A stretch of 46,290 nt of DNA from positions 1 through 46,290 of the forward strand of contig CAMIXG010000013.1 in the NCBI GenBank assembly GCA_946402705.1, given 5' to 3'. The notes below the pieces were generated by a model. It saw nothing but the letters and a program-made list of their open reading frames with translations, had not been told where the DNA came from and made no database searches. The stretch is from an uncultured Tissierellia bacterium. GTDB taxonomy: Bacteria; Bacillota; Clostridia; Tissierellales; Tissierellaceae. This document shows, piece by piece, positions 16,955 through 26,439 of the stretch. The position numbers and the translations under genes were made by a program. Each line of letters starts with the position of its first letter. Position 1 is the first letter of the stretch.

Positions 16955-19900
16955 TTATACATTAGTTTTATCTTTATTAAAACCGTCAATATCTTCCATT
17001 AGTATTTTCAACTCTTCCAGTACATCTCTTTTTATCTTAAACTTAAATCCAGGATTTTTGGTTACATTAAAGTTAATTCTATACATATATTTTTTAGATA
17101 AATAGTCGATTAATTCCAAATCAATATCTTCTTCTTTTTCAAAGTCGATGGAAATTAATCCATTCATTTCTATTAAAGATTTTATATTGTTTCTACTACC
17201 CATAGATCTAATATAGGATATATCTACTAGATTTTCAGTTTGTCTTGGTAAATCTCCAAATCTATCTATTAATTCATCTACTAAATCCCTATACATTTCT
17301 ACATCTGATACAGATGCAATCCTCTTATAAATATCAACTTTTTGTTCTTCATCTCGTATATATCTACTTGGAATATATCCATCAACCTTTAAATCAATTA
17401 TGGTATCTACAACTGTTTGCACCTCTTCACCCTTAAGTCTTTTTACTGCATCATTTAAAAACTTAACATATAGGTCATAACCTATTGCTTCTATTTGACC
17501 ATGTTGTTGAGATCCTAAAAGATTTCCTGCACCTCTAATTTCCAAATCTCTCATAGCTATTTTAAATCCAGATCCAAATTCAGTAAACTCTTTTATGGCC
17601 AAGAGTCTTTTCTCTGCAACCTCTGATAAGACCTTGTCTTTTTGGTAGGTAAAGTATCCATATCCAACTCTATTTGACCTTCCCACACGTCCTCTAAGTT
17701 GATACAACTGTGATAATCCCATCTTATCTGCATCATGTATAATTATAGTATTTACATTTGGCATGTCTACTCCAGTTTCTATTATTGTGGTACATATTAA
17801 GACATCAAATTCCTTATTATAAAAATCTACCATTACATTTTCAAGGGCATTTTCAGCCATCTGACCATGACCTATTCCAAAGCTAACTTCTGGTACCAAG
17901 GCTTGGAGTTCAAGAGCCACTTTTTCTATACTCTTAACTCTATTATATACATAGTAGACCTGACCACCACGGTTGACTTCTTTTAATATGGCATCTCTAA
18001 TCATTTGATTATTGTGTTCAACAACATAGGTTTGAACCGGATATCTTTCCTCTGGTGGTTCTTCTATGACAGACATGTCTCTTATACCAGACAAGGACAT
18101 ATGAAGTGTCCTTGGGATTGGAGTAGCTGTCAAAGTTAAAACATCTATACTTTCTTTTAATTGTTTCATTTTTTCCTTATGTTTTACTCCAAATCTTTGC
18201 TCTTCATCTATTACAAGTAAACCTAAGTCTTTAAACTTTACATCTTCTGATAATAACCTGTGAGTTCCAACTAGAATATCTAATCTTCCATCCTTTACTT
18301 GTTTCAAAGTTTCCTTTTGCTGCTTAGGACTTCTAAATCTACTAAGTAGTCCAATTTTTATTGGGAAATTAGCAAATCTTTTTTCAACGGTTGAAAAATG
18401 CTGCTGTGCCAATATAGTAGTTGGTACTAAAAAAGCTACCTGTTTACTATCATTAACAGCTTTAAAAGCAGCTCTAAGAGCCACTTCTGTCTTACCATAA
18501 CCAACATCTCCACAAAGCAATCTATCCATAGGTTTTGTAGTTTCCATATTAGTCTTTATTTCCTCAATGCTTCTAAGTTGGCCTTCTGTTTCTTCATAAG
18601 GGAAATAATCTTCAAACTCCCTTTGCCAGTTTCCATCTTCTGAAAAGGCAAATCCTGATGCTTGTTCTCTCTTTGCATATAATTCTAAAAGCTCTTCTGC
18701 CATGTCTTCTACAGCTTTTTTAGCCCTTATCTTTGTTTTAACCCATTCACCACTAGATAGTTTATTTACCTTTGGTGATATACTATCTGCTCCTATATAC
18801 TTTTGAATCAAATGCATCTGATCTATTGGTACAAATAGCTTGTCTCCATCCTTATATCTAATATTTAGGTAGTCTTTTTTTATACCTTGTATATCTAATT
18901 GTTCCACACCTTCATACTTACCAATACCATGGTTTTCATGCACTACATAATCGCCAATTTTTAAGTCTGTGAAACTTATAGATTTTTTACCTCTTCTTTT
19001 CTTAGATTTCTTCCCTAATTTTTTTCCTGCTCCAAATATGTCTGTATCATTTATAAAAACTATTTTCTCATCTGGGTATTCAAAACCTCCTTGAAGACTT
19101 CCTTCTGTTATGACAATCTCGCCAGAGTTTAATTCCCTATCCAAAGACTCCACATATACATTTTCCAAATTATTTTCAAAAAGCCTATCACTTAGTCTTT
19201 TTCCTCTTTCTTTGGTACCAGACATTATGATAATTTTATAGTCATGACCCTTAAAATATTTTAAATCATCTACTAAAAGTTCTACTTTTCCGTTATAACT
19301 TGCAGTACCCTTAGTTGTGAAACTTATAAGCTCCTTATACTTTAACTTTCCCTTTGATGATAGTATAGCTGTTCCCTCTATTACGAACTTATCTAAGATT
19401 TTATTTTCCAAATCTTTATAATTATAAAACATATCTACATGGGATTTTAATAACTCGCCATAGAGAAACATGTCTTTATACTTATTTAAAAAATCTTCTT
19501 TAAATATTTCTGTTCTTTCATTAACTCTACTTGGTTCATCTAAATATATTATGGAATCATCTTTAAAATAGTCTAGTAAGGTACTTAAATATTCTTCGTC
19601 TATATAAGGCACTAGGATATCTTTATTAGAGACAAAGACATCTTCTTCTATTTCTTCTAGTAGTCTAGAATATTTATCATTTAGTTTTTCCCCTATTTCT
19701 TCTGTCAATTCTTTATTTTTCAATGTACTAGATAAATCCTTAGATAAATTCTTAATAAGCTTATCTTTCATCTCATCCAATATTAAGATTTCGTGAACTG
19801 GAGTTATAACTACTTCATCTAGGTTATCCAATGACCTTTGAGTATAGTGGTCAAAAGTTCTTATTGAATCTACTTCTGTATCGAAAAGTTCCATTCTGAT

Positions 19901-20473
19901 TGGATTTTTACTCACTGTAGGATAGTAATCAATTATACCTCCCCTTATACTAAATTGTCCCATGGCTTCTACCATGGCAACCCTTTCATATCCAGCAAGT
20001 ATAAAAAATTCTGTTAATTCTTTTAAATCTATATCATCGCCTATATTAATTAACTTAATCATTTCACTAAATTTCTTCTTTGAGATTATTTTATTAAAAA
20101 CTGCCTCAATAGAAGCTACTACTATTAAATTCTCGTCCATTGATAACTGAGATAAAACTTCCAATCTCTTATTATCATCTTCATTGCTATGTGCATCAAT
20201 ATTATAAAACATAACTTCTTTTTGTGGAAATAAATATGCATTATCTGCTCCAAAGTTTACTATATCTTCATAGATTCCTCTGGCTCTTTTCTCCTGATAT
20301 GTTAATACTAAAATTTGTTTACCAATATGATTTGATACTCCATCTAATATATGTCCTACATTTTCACTTAATATACCATAGGTCATAATTGGACTATTAT
20401 TTTCTTTTACATTATTTAATAGTTTATTATATGAATCCATCTCTTTTAGTGTATCGATTAAAAAATTTCTCAT
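16955..20473 (-). CDS. mfd: transcription-repair coupling factor
   Basis: Large translocase that removes stalled RNA polymerase and recruits UvrA. The 1172-residue length is standard. It starts with UvrB-homologous domains 1-3, then the CarD-like RNA-polymerase interaction domain (about 505-570, IGDYVVHENHGIGKYEGVEQLDIQG). The RecG-like motor follows: Walker A LLCGDVGYGKTEVALRAAF near 650, DEEQ box VIDEEQRFGVKHKEK, TATPIPRTLHMSL, and motif VI QLRGRVGRS. The TRCF C-terminal domain ends the protein. It has the same position after pth as in Bacillus. The ribosome site AGGGGTG is rather weak. Confidence 0.97.
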   Translation of the reverse strand: MRNFLIDTLKEMDSYNKLLNNVKENNSPIMTYGILSENVGHILDGVSNHIGKQILVLTYQEKRARGIYEDIVNFGADNAYLFPQKEVMFYNIDAHSNEDDNKRLEVLSQLSMDENLIVVASIEAVFNKIISKKKFSEMIKLINIGDDIDLKELTEFFILAGYERVAMVEAMGQFSIRGGIIDYYPTVSKNPIRMELFDTEVDSIRTFDHYTQRSLDNLDEVVITPVHEILILDEMKDKLIKNLSKDLSSTLKNKELTEEIGEKLNDKYSRLLEEIEEDVFVSNKDILVPYIDEEYLSTLLDYFKDDSIIYLDEPSRVNERTEIFKEDFLNKYKDMFLYGELLKSHVDMFYNYKDLENKILDKFVIEGTAILSSKGKLKYKELISFTTKGTASYNGKVELLVDDLKYFKGHDYKIIIMSGTKERGKRLSDRLFENNLENVYVESLDRELNSGEIVITEGSLQGGFEYPDEKIVFINDTDIFGAGKKLGKKSKKRRGKKSISFTDLKIGDYVVHENHGIGKYEGVEQLDIQGIKKDYLNIRYKDGDKLFVPIDQMHLIQKYIGADSISPKVNKLSSGEWVKTKIRAKKAVEDMAEELLELYAKREQASGFAFSEDGNWQREFEDYFPYEETEGQLRSIEEIKTNMETTKPMDRLLCGDVGYGKTEVALRAAFKAVNDSKQVAFLVPTTILAQQHFSTVEKRFANFPIKIGLLSRFRSPKQQKETLKQVKDGRLDILVGTHRLLSEDVKFKDLGLLVIDEEQRFGVKHKEKMKQLKESIDVLTLTATPIPRTLHMSLSGIRDMSVIEEPPEERYPVQTYVVEHNNQMIRDAILKEVNRGGQVYYVYNRVKSIEKVALELQALVPEVSFGIGHGQMAENALENVMVDFYNKEFDVLICTTIIETGVDMPNVNTIIIHDADKMGLSQLYQLRGRVGRSNRVGYGYFTYQKDKVLSEVAEKRLLAIKEFTEFGSGFKIAMRDLEIRGAGNLLGSQQHGQIEAIGYDLYVKFLNDAVKRLKGEEVQTVVDTIIDLKVDGYIPSRYIRDEEQKVDIYKRIASVSDVEMYRDLVDELIDRFGDLPRQTENLVDISYIRSMGSRNNIKSLIEMNGLISIDFEKEEDIDLELIDYLSKKYMYRINFNVTKNPGFKFKIKRDVLEELKILMEDIDGFNKDKTNV

Positions 20474-20491
20474 ATCAACACCCCTATAAAC

Positions 20492-20525
20492 AGGCTATGC
20501 CCAGGATTATTCCTGGGCTAGGCCT
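20492..20525. promoter_or_regulatory. stable hairpin spanning the pth stop codon
   Basis: An 8-bp G+C-rich stem (20499-20506 with 20511-20518) with a 4-nt loop, extended by a further 4-bp stem (20492-20495 with 20522-20525). The loop holds part of the pth stop codon. No T-run follows on the minus strand, so it is not a normal intrinsic terminator; it may be an RNA stability or processing element between pth and mfd. Confidence 0.55.
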
Positions 20526-21088
20526 CCTCTGTTATTATATTTGTTCATAGATGATTCTATACCTGATTTTATTGCCTCTTCTATGGCCTTCGTTGCTAAA
20601 TCTATGGTCTTATCTATATCAATCATTTCTTCTTTTGAAAATTTACCTAGTACAAAATTTGCCAAGTCTTGACTCTCGTGCTTGGTTCCAACACCTATCT
20701 TTAGTCTTGGAAAATCTTTACTACCAAGTAGTTTTACAATTGATTTCAAACCATTATGTGTCCCGCCACTACCATTTTTTTTGATTTTTATTGATGCAAA
20801 AGGTATGTCTATATCATCTGCTATAATCATTATGTTCTCATCTTCTATTTTATAATAGTCTGCAAAAGCTTGAACAGCTTCACCACTATTATTCATATAT
20901 GTTGTTGGTTTTAAAATATAGGTTTTTTTACCACTTATTCTGCCTTCTCCATATATGCCTTTAAATTTCATTTTGTTAAGTTCAATATTGTTATTTTTAG
21001 CAAGTTGTTCAACTACCTCAAATCCAATATTATGCCTAGTTCTTTCGTATTCCTTTCCAGGATTACCAAGTCCAACAATAAGATACAA
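20507..21088 (-). CDS. pth: peptidyl-tRNA hydrolase
   Basis: Recycles tRNA from prematurely released peptidyl-tRNA. The 193 residues show the Pth signature VGLGNPGKEYERTRHNIGFEVV with the catalytic His at about residue 20, KPTTYMNNSGEAV, IADDIDIPFASIKIKKNGSGGTHNGLKSIVKLLGSKDFPRLKIGVG. The start is TTG (21086-21088), 2 nt after the prs stop codon; AGGTGA inside the end of prs serves as ribosome site, so the two genes are translationally coupled. ctc (rplY), which lies between prs and pth in Bacillus, is absent. Confidence 0.96.
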   Translation of the reverse strand: MYLIVGLGNPGKEYERTRHNIGFEVVEQLAKNNNIELNKMKFKGIYGEGRISGKKTYILKPTTYMNNSGEAVQAFADYYKIEDENIMIIADDIDIPFASIKIKKNGSGGTHNGLKSIVKLLGSKDFPRLKIGVGTKHESQDLANFVLGKFSKEEMIDIDKTIDLATKAIEEAIKSGIESSMNKYNNRGGLAQE

Positions 21089-21090
21089 AT

Positions 21091-22050
21091 TTATTCACCT
21101 TTTCCTTGAAATAAAGTGCTAACTGAAGTATTGTTATGAACTCTTTGTATAGCTTCTGCAAATAGTTTCGATACTGATAACACTTCTATTTTATCTGATT
21201 TTTTATCGTCTGTTAAAGGTATTGTATCTGTTATTACAAACTTTTCTATCTCAGAATTATTTATTCTTTCTATAGCTGGTCCAGATAAAACACCGTGAGT
21301 TGCTGCCGCCATAACTTTTTTCGCTCCAAAATCTTTTAAAACTCCTGCTGCTGAAGTTATTGTTCCAGCTGTATCTACAATGTCATCTACTAGAATAACA
21401 TTTTTACCTTCTACATCTCCAATTATATTCATAATTTCAGCTACATTTGCCTTAGGTCTTCTTTTTTCTATTATAGCAAGTGGTAAATCTAAAATGTTAG
21501 CAAAAGTTCTAGCTCTTCTAACTCCTCCAACATCTGGTGATACTATAACTGTATCTTCTGATGTAAAATCACCAAAATACTGAGCAAGTCTATTTATTCC
21601 TGACAAATGATCTACTGGTATATCAAAATATCCTTGTATTTGTGCTGCGTGTAAATCCATAGTAACTACTCTATCTGCTCCTGCTGTAGTTAATAAGTCT
21701 GCTACTAATTTAGCCGTAATTGGTTCTCTTGCTTTTGCTTTTCTATCTTGTCTAGCATAACCATAATAAGGTATAACTGCATTTATTCTACCTGCTGATG
21801 CTCTCTTTACAGCATCTATTAAGATTAAAGTTTCCATTAAGTTTTCATTTACTGGTGTACAAGTAGGCTGAATTATAAAGATATCTCTTCCCCTAACAGT
21901 TTCTTCTATCTCAACTGTTATTTCACCATCACTAAATTTTCCTACTTCACATACAGCTAGTGGTATCCCTATTTCCTCGCTTATCTTTTCTGCCAAATCT
22001 TTGTTTGCATTACCTGTTAATAGTTTCATATCACCAAAACATAAATTCAT
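21091..22050 (-). CDS. prs: ribose-phosphate pyrophosphokinase
   Basis: Makes PRPP from ribose-5-phosphate and ATP for purine, pyrimidine, NAD, His and Trp synthesis. Class I PRPP synthetase motifs are visible: FSDGEITVEIEETVRGRDIFIIQPT, VIPYYGYARQDRKAKAREPITAKLVADLL, and the PRPP loop VILVDDIVDTAGTI. I place the start at ATG 22048-22050 (319 residues), because GGGAGG lies 6 nt upstream; an in-frame TTG at 22063-22065 would overlap that site. It follows glmU by 15 nt. Confidence 0.97.
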   Translation of the reverse strand: MNLCFGDMKLLTGNANKDLAEKISEEIGIPLAVCEVGKFSDGEITVEIEETVRGRDIFIIQPTCTPVNENLMETLILIDAVKRASAGRINAVIPYYGYARQDRKAKAREPITAKLVADLLTTAGADRVVTMDLHAAQIQGYFDIPVDHLSGINRLAQYFGDFTSEDTVIVSPDVGGVRRARTFANILDLPLAIIEKRRPKANVAEIMNIIGDVEGKNVILVDDIVDTAGTITSAAGVLKDFGAKKVMAAATHGVLSGPAIERINNSEIEKFVITDTIPLTDDKKSDKIEVLSVSKLFAEAIQRVHNNTSVSTLFQGKGE

Positions 22051-22065
22051 TGCTCTTCCTCCCAA

Positions 22066-23430
22066 TTACTTTTTACTTGTCCAATTTTTTTTATTAATCT
22101 GTCTTGACCTTGCTATGGCTAGTTCTCCATCTTCAACATCATCTGTTATTGTTGAACCTGCCGCTATAAAAGTGTCTGTAGCTATTTTTACTGGTGAAAC
22201 AATATTTACATTACACCCTATAAAAGAATTATCTCCTACACTACTTCTGAATTTGTTTTTCCCGTCATAATTTACAAAAACTACTCCACATCCTACATTT
22301 ATATTTTCACCAAGGTCGGAGTCTCCAATATAAGTTAAATGTGATGATTTAGTGTTATTTCCAATGTTAGAATTTTTGACCTCAACAAAATTACCCAATT
22401 TTACATCTTCACCTATATTACTATTAGGTCTTATGTGGGCATACGGTCCTATTTTAGAATTTTTATTTATTGTACTCTCTTCTATAACAGAACTATCAAT
22501 ATAAACATTGTCAGATATTTTACTATCTATAATTCTACTGTTATTTCTTATTATACAATCTTCTCCTATTTTAGTACAGCCTTCTATTGATACTCCAGGA
22601 TAGATTATAGTATCTCTTCCTATCTCCACATCACTATCTATATATGTGGTATTTGGATCTATTAAAGTAACACCCTGACTCATATGATAATTGTTAATTC
22701 TATTTTTCATTATACTCTCACACTCTGATAGCTGTAATCTAGAATTTACCCCTAATATATCATTTGCATCCTCTACTATATAGCCCCCAACTTTATAGCC
22801 CTCATTTTTTAAGATTTCAATAACATCTGTTACATAATATTCATTTTGAGCATTGTTGCTATTTATCTCTTTTAAAGATTTTTTTAATAAACTGCCCTTA
22901 AATATATAAATACCAGAGTTTATTTCCCCTACTTGTCTCTCTTTTTCTGTAGCATCTTTTTCTTCAACTATTTTAGAGATACTTCCATCATCTTCTCTAA
23001 TAATTCTTCCATAACCAAAAGGATTTTCTAAGATAGAAGTTAATACTGTAGCATCCAAATTATTTTCATTATGGTAATTCATAAAATCAGATATAGTTTC
23101 CTTTCTTATAAGAGGAGTATCTCCATATAAAATAAGTACTGTATCTTCATCAGCTATTTCATCAACTGCTTGCATAACTGCATAGCCAGTACCATAGGGG
23201 AAATTCTCTCCTATGTTCTGTTTCTTGAAGATTATATCTTTTTTGAATTTGGCTTTTACCTGATCTTCATTATCTCCTACGACGACAATATTTTTCTCAA
23301 ATTTAGCCCCTTTACTTGATTCTATTACATATTCCAATATTGGCTTATTGCAAATTTTATGTAGCACTTTAGAGTACTTAGACTTCATCCTAGTACCTTC
23401 ACCAGCTGCCAATATAATAGAAATATTCAT
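22066..23430 (-). CDS. glmU: bifunctional UDP-N-acetylglucosamine pyrophosphorylase/glucosamine-1-phosphate acetyltransferase
   Basis: Last two steps to UDP-GlcNAc for peptidoglycan and teichoic acids. The N-terminal uridyltransferase (1 to about 230) opens with ILAAGEGTRMKSKYSKVLHKI, where Ser replaces the usual Pro before Lys, and has LILYGDTPLI. The C-terminal left-handed beta-helix (about 250-454) shows hexapeptide repeats and the acetyl-CoA region GPYAHIRPNSNIGEDVKLGNFVEVKNSNIG...GVVFVNYDGKNKFRS. I prefer the ATG 23428-23430 (454 residues), 6 nt after GAGGTG, over the in-frame GTG at 23437-23439. In the 239-nt gap before it I see only the spoVG terminator. Confidence 0.97.
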   Translation of the reverse strand: MNISIILAAGEGTRMKSKYSKVLHKICNKPILEYVIESSKGAKFEKNIVVVGDNEDQVKAKFKKDIIFKKQNIGENFPYGTGYAVMQAVDEIADEDTVLILYGDTPLIRKETISDFMNYHNENNLDATVLTSILENPFGYGRIIREDDGSISKIVEEKDATEKERQVGEINSGIYIFKGSLLKKSLKEINSNNAQNEYYVTDVIEILKNEGYKVGGYIVEDANDILGVNSRLQLSECESIMKNRINNYHMSQGVTLIDPNTTYIDSDVEIGRDTIIYPGVSIEGCTKIGEDCIIRNNSRIIDSKISDNVYIDSSVIEESTINKNSKIGPYAHIRPNSNIGEDVKLGNFVEVKNSNIGNNTKSSHLTYIGDSDLGENINVGCGVVFVNYDGKNKFRSSVGDNSFIGCNVNIVSPVKIATDTFIAAGSTITDDVEDGELAIARSRQINKKNWTSKK

Positions 23431-23585
23431 ACATCGCACCTCTTCCTTTATTTAATTCTATAGCTAACTTATCCTATCAATAGTTTAAATTTAACTACTT
23501 TGAATAAATTTATATAAAATATACTTATATCTAACCTACATTCTATCATCTTCTTGTGAAAATTTAAATCAATTAATTTTTTCTA

Positions 23586-23616
23586 AAAAAGAAAAGAGGT
23601 GTCTACTAAGACACCC
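23586..23616 (-). terminator. spoVG terminator
   Basis: A 7-bp G+C-containing stem (23598-23604 with 23609-23615), 4-nt loop and the T-rich tail TCTTTTCTTTTTT on the minus strand, about 65 nt past the spoVG stop. A weaker 7-bp stem with a 15-nt loop (23624-23630 with 23646-23652) precedes it. Confidence 0.8.
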
Positions 23617-23678
23617 CATGCATGTAAGTATTTCTTCTTTGACAGTACTTACTATAAATCCAGATTTTATTAAAATTA

Positions 23679-24011
23679 CTATTCTACTATTCCATCTAAT
23701 ACTAAGTCAGATGACTCTTGTAGTTTTAATAATTCTAATTCTTTTTCATAACTAGAAAAGATTGCGTCTTGGATTAAATCTCTAGTTTCACTATTTATTG
23801 GATGAGCTATATCTCTAAATTCAGTTTCTCCAATTTTTCTACTAGGCATTGCAATAAATAATCCATTTTCGCCTTCAATGATTTTTATATCATGAACTAC
23901 AAATTGATTGTTGAAAGTTACTGAAACAATAGCTTTCATTTTTCCCTCTTCATATACTTTTCTAATTCTTACGTCTGTTACTTGCACATCATTCACCCTT
24001 TCTGTATTCAT
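23679..24011 (-). CDS. spoVG: SpoVG family regulatory RNA/DNA-binding protein
   Basis: Small nucleic-acid-binding regulator that in non-sporulating Firmicutes affects wall, division and virulence genes. The core [76 protein letters not shown] matches the family across its length. With the ATG at 24009-24011 it has 110 residues; a GTG at 23985-23987, preceded by AAAGGGTG, would give 102 and the more typical N-terminus xQVTDVRIR. Both ribosome sites are weak. It heads the cluster before glmU, as in Bacillus, but has its own terminator. Confidence 0.93.
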   Translation of the reverse strand: MNTERVNDVQVTDVRIRKVYEEGKMKAIVSVTFNNQFVVHDIKIIEGENGLFIAMPSRKIGETEFRDIAHPINSETRDLIQDAIFSSYEKELELLKLQESSDLVLDGIVE

Positions 24012-24145
24012 AGACTGTCCCTATGCTTATATTCTATACTAAAGCGTCAATTTATTCCACTATTTTTTTAATTTTCACAATTTTTGTCTTTTTTTTACAT
24101 TTTTTTATTTTCATTTAAGATATTACTTTAATTATTTAGATACTA

Positions 24146-24175
24146 TGATATAATTTATCAAGATATTAAATATCT
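24146..24175 (+). promoter_or_regulatory. murC promoter (extended -10) with an inverted repeat at the start site
   Basis: TGATATAAT (24146-24154) is an extended -10 box with perfect TATAAT; the -35 is poor. Transcription should start near 24161. A 15-nt inverted repeat, AGATATTAAATATCT (24161-24175), begins exactly there and could be an operator or a 5-prime RNA hairpin. Confidence 0.65.
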
Positions 24176-24201
24176 ACGGCTTATTTATTGGGGAGGTACT
24201 T

Positions 24202-25596
24202 ATGTTTGAATTTTGTGTAGATAATGAAAACTACTCGCATATACATTTTATTGGTATTGCTGGAGTTTCAATGAGCGGACTAGCCGAAATACTTATTTCT
24301 AAAAAATATAAAGTTAGTGGTTCAGATATAAAGAAAAGTAAAACAACAGATAGATTGGAAAAATTAGGTGCAAAAATATATATTGGACAATATGCAAGTA
24401 ATCTAGAAGATGATATTGATTTAGTAGTTTATACAGATGCAGTTAGAGAAGATAATGAAGAGCTTTCAAAAGCTCGTGAGCTTGGTATTAAGATTATAGA
24501 TAGGGCAACTTTCTTAGGTGCTTTAATGAAAAACTATGAAAATTCCATAGCCATATCTGGAACTCATGGAAAAACTACTACTACTAGTATCACATCAACT
24601 ATACTTAGCCATAGTAATATTGATCCTACAATCTTACTTGGAGGTCAACTTAAAGAAATTGGTGGAAATATAAAGATTGGATCTAGTAATTGTATCCTTA
24701 CAGAGGCTTGTGAATATAAGGGTAATATTTTGAAATATTTTCCAACCATGGCTGTGATTATGAACATGGACGAGGACCACTTAGATTATTTTAAAAGTAT
24801 AGATCATATAGTTGATACCTTCTGTATATTTGCATCAAATATTAAAGAAGATGGACACTTAATCATCAATGGTGATGACGAAAACAAGGATAGGGTTATA
24901 GCAAGTACAAAGGCAAAGGTAATCACTTTTGGTCTTGAAGCTAATTCAAACTATAGGGCTACAAATATTACTTCGACAGCAACTTCGACAGACTTTGACC
25001 TATATATTGATGGAGAGTTTGCAGATAGCTTCCATATCAATATAATAGGAAAACATAATGTCTATAACTCACTTGCAGCTATAGTTGTATGTCATACATT
25101 TGGTTTATCCATAGACTTTATAAAAGAAAATATAAAATATTATACAGGTGTAGATAGAAGATTACAGTTTAAAGGTTACTATAATGATGTGAAAATAATG
25201 GACGATTACGCCCATCATCCAACTGAGATAAATGTTACTTTAAAGGCCTTAAAAGAGTCTTTAGTAAATGGCAACTTATATTGTATTTTTCAGCCACATA
25301 CCTTTACTAGAACTCAGAAACTATTTAATAGTTTTGCAGAATCTTTCAAGTATGCAGACAATGTAGTTATTACAGATATATACGCAGCTAGAGAACTCGA
25401 TGATGGTTCGGTTAACTCAAAAGATTTAGCAAATGCTGTTACAAATACTAAATCTGTATATTTAAAAACTTTTGCAGAGATAAAAAAATATATTGCAGAA
25501 AATGCAACTACAAATGATATAGTTGTAACTATGGGTGCTGGTAATATATTTGAGCTTGGAGAAGAACTTTTAGAAATAAATTTAAATGTTATATAA
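24202..25596 (+). CDS. murC: UDP-N-acetylmuramate--L-alanine ligase
   Basis: Adds L-alanine to UDP-MurNAc, the first amino acid of the peptidoglycan stem. The 464 residues show the N-terminal UDP-binding loop HFIGIAGVSMSGLAEIL, ATP loop SGTHGKTTTTS near residue 113, central EACEYKGNILKYFPTMAVIMNMDEDHLDYF, and C-terminal DDYAHHPTEI with FQPHTFTRT. ATG start with GGGGAGG 8 nt upstream. It is monocistronic, divergent from spoVG, and ends at a bidirectional terminator. Confidence 0.97.
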   Translation: MFEFCVDNENYSHIHFIGIAGVSMSGLAEILISKKYKVSGSDIKKSKTTDRLEKLGAKIYIGQYASNLEDDIDLVVYTDAVREDNEELSKARELGIKIIDRATFLGALMKNYENSIAISGTHGKTTTTSITSTILSHSNIDPTILLGGQLKEIGGNIKIGSSNCILTEACEYKGNILKYFPTMAVIMNMDEDHLDYFKSIDHIVDTFCIFASNIKEDGHLIINGDDENKDRVIASTKAKVITFGLEANSNYRATNITSTATSTDFDLYIDGEFADSFHINIIGKHNVYNSLAAIVVCHTFGLSIDFIKENIKYYTGVDRRLQFKGYYNDVKIMDDYAHHPTEINVTLKALKESLVNGNLYCIFQPHTFTRTQKLFNSFAESFKYADNVVITDIYAARELDDGSVNSKDLANAVTNTKSVYLKTFAEIKKYIAENATTNDIVVTMGAGNIFELGEELLEINLNVI

Positions 25597-25601
25597 ATAT
25601 A

Positions 25602-25640
25602 AAAAAACTTTTTAGCTAGGCTAAAAAGTTTTTTATTTTT
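25602..25640. terminator. bidirectional terminator between murC and the DUF4184 gene
   Basis: A perfect 15-bp stem (25602-25616 with 25620-25634), 3-nt loop, A-rich on the left and T-rich on the right, so it can end transcripts from both sides. Confidence 0.9.
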
Positions 25641-25649
25641 TAATCAATT

Positions 25650-26375
25650 CTATTTTTTATCTATTTCATAATTCATAGATATACTAACTATTAGTAAACT
25701 TATGAAAAAGCTATTTATAAGAGTTATCACTGTAGCTCCAAGCTGATAATTACTAAAAAACCTCATAAATAAAATAAAAAGTATAAGTGTAACTACTGAT
25801 GTAGCTGTCCAATAGCCAAACTTATCCTTAATTTTTATATTATTCCAATCTTGTTTTTCATATCCTAAAACAAATAAAAGTATTAAAACAAACCCAATTA
25901 AAGTGCTTCCATGCTGAAGTATTTTATAGATTGGGATATTAAAAATGAATTTTGATAAAAGCCTTATCTTATCTACAAAATATCCTGTTTCATGAGTAAA
26001 ACTATCCCATACAATATGACTCGTCATACCTACTAAACTAGAATATCCAAAAATCAAATAATCTCTAAAATTATTAAGTCTAATTTCTTGATTAAATAGT
26101 TTATACATTCTATCACTAATAACTTTAGGTAAATTTAAAATAAATTTATTTTTAATGAAACTATAAAATAAAATATAGAGCACAAAAGATAGGATTAAGT
26201 TTATGGAAAACATCCCCACAATACTATGTCCAATAACGCTTTTTGGTTTAAAATACAAAAAATACTCAAAATCTGGAGCCATAGCTCCAATAATTAGCCC
26301 TGCACTGTTTATATCCTTATTTTCCCTATCTACTAAGGATAAAACAGCTGCTGGGTGGGCAAATGTAAAAGCCAT
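25650..26375 (-). CDS. DUF4184 family membrane protein
   Basis: A 241-residue protein with about six hydrophobic segments. The N-terminus MAFTFAHPAAVLSLVDRENKDINSAGLIIGAMAPDFEYFLYF and the later LVGMTSHIVWDSFTHETGYF match the DUF4184 family, distantly related to membrane-bound metal-dependent hydrolases (conserved His and Asp in FAHPAA, APDFEY and HIVWDSFTH). Biochemical role unknown. ATG start with AAAGGAGG. It is isolated between the murC and hbd terminators; no clear promoter was found. Confidence 0.8.
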   Translation of the reverse strand: MAFTFAHPAAVLSLVDRENKDINSAGLIIGAMAPDFEYFLYFKPKSVIGHSIVGMFSINLILSFVLYILFYSFIKNKFILNLPKVISDRMYKLFNQEIRLNNFRDYLIFGYSSLVGMTSHIVWDSFTHETGYFVDKIRLLSKFIFNIPIYKILQHGSTLIGFVLILLFVLGYEKQDWNNIKIKDKFGYWTATSVVTLILFILFMRFFSNYQLGATVITLINSFFISLLIVSISMNYEIDKK

Positions 26376-26394
26376 AAACTTTCCTCCTTTCCTA

Positions 26395-26427
26395 AAATTA
26401 AAAACTGCCTACTAGGTAGGCAGTTTT
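26395..26427 (-). terminator. hbd terminator
   Basis: A perfect 11-bp stem (26401-26411 with 26417-26427), 5-nt loop, then a T-rich stretch on the minus strand, 12 nt past the hbd stop codon. Confidence 0.8.
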
Positions 26428-26439
26428 CTCTATATTATA

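Noticed and set aside
24012..24110. Sigma-H promoter upstream of spoVG
   Set aside because: A GGAATAA and a GAAT are present, but 17 nt apart instead of 12-14, and the sigma-A-like TTGACG has no well-spaced -10 box.
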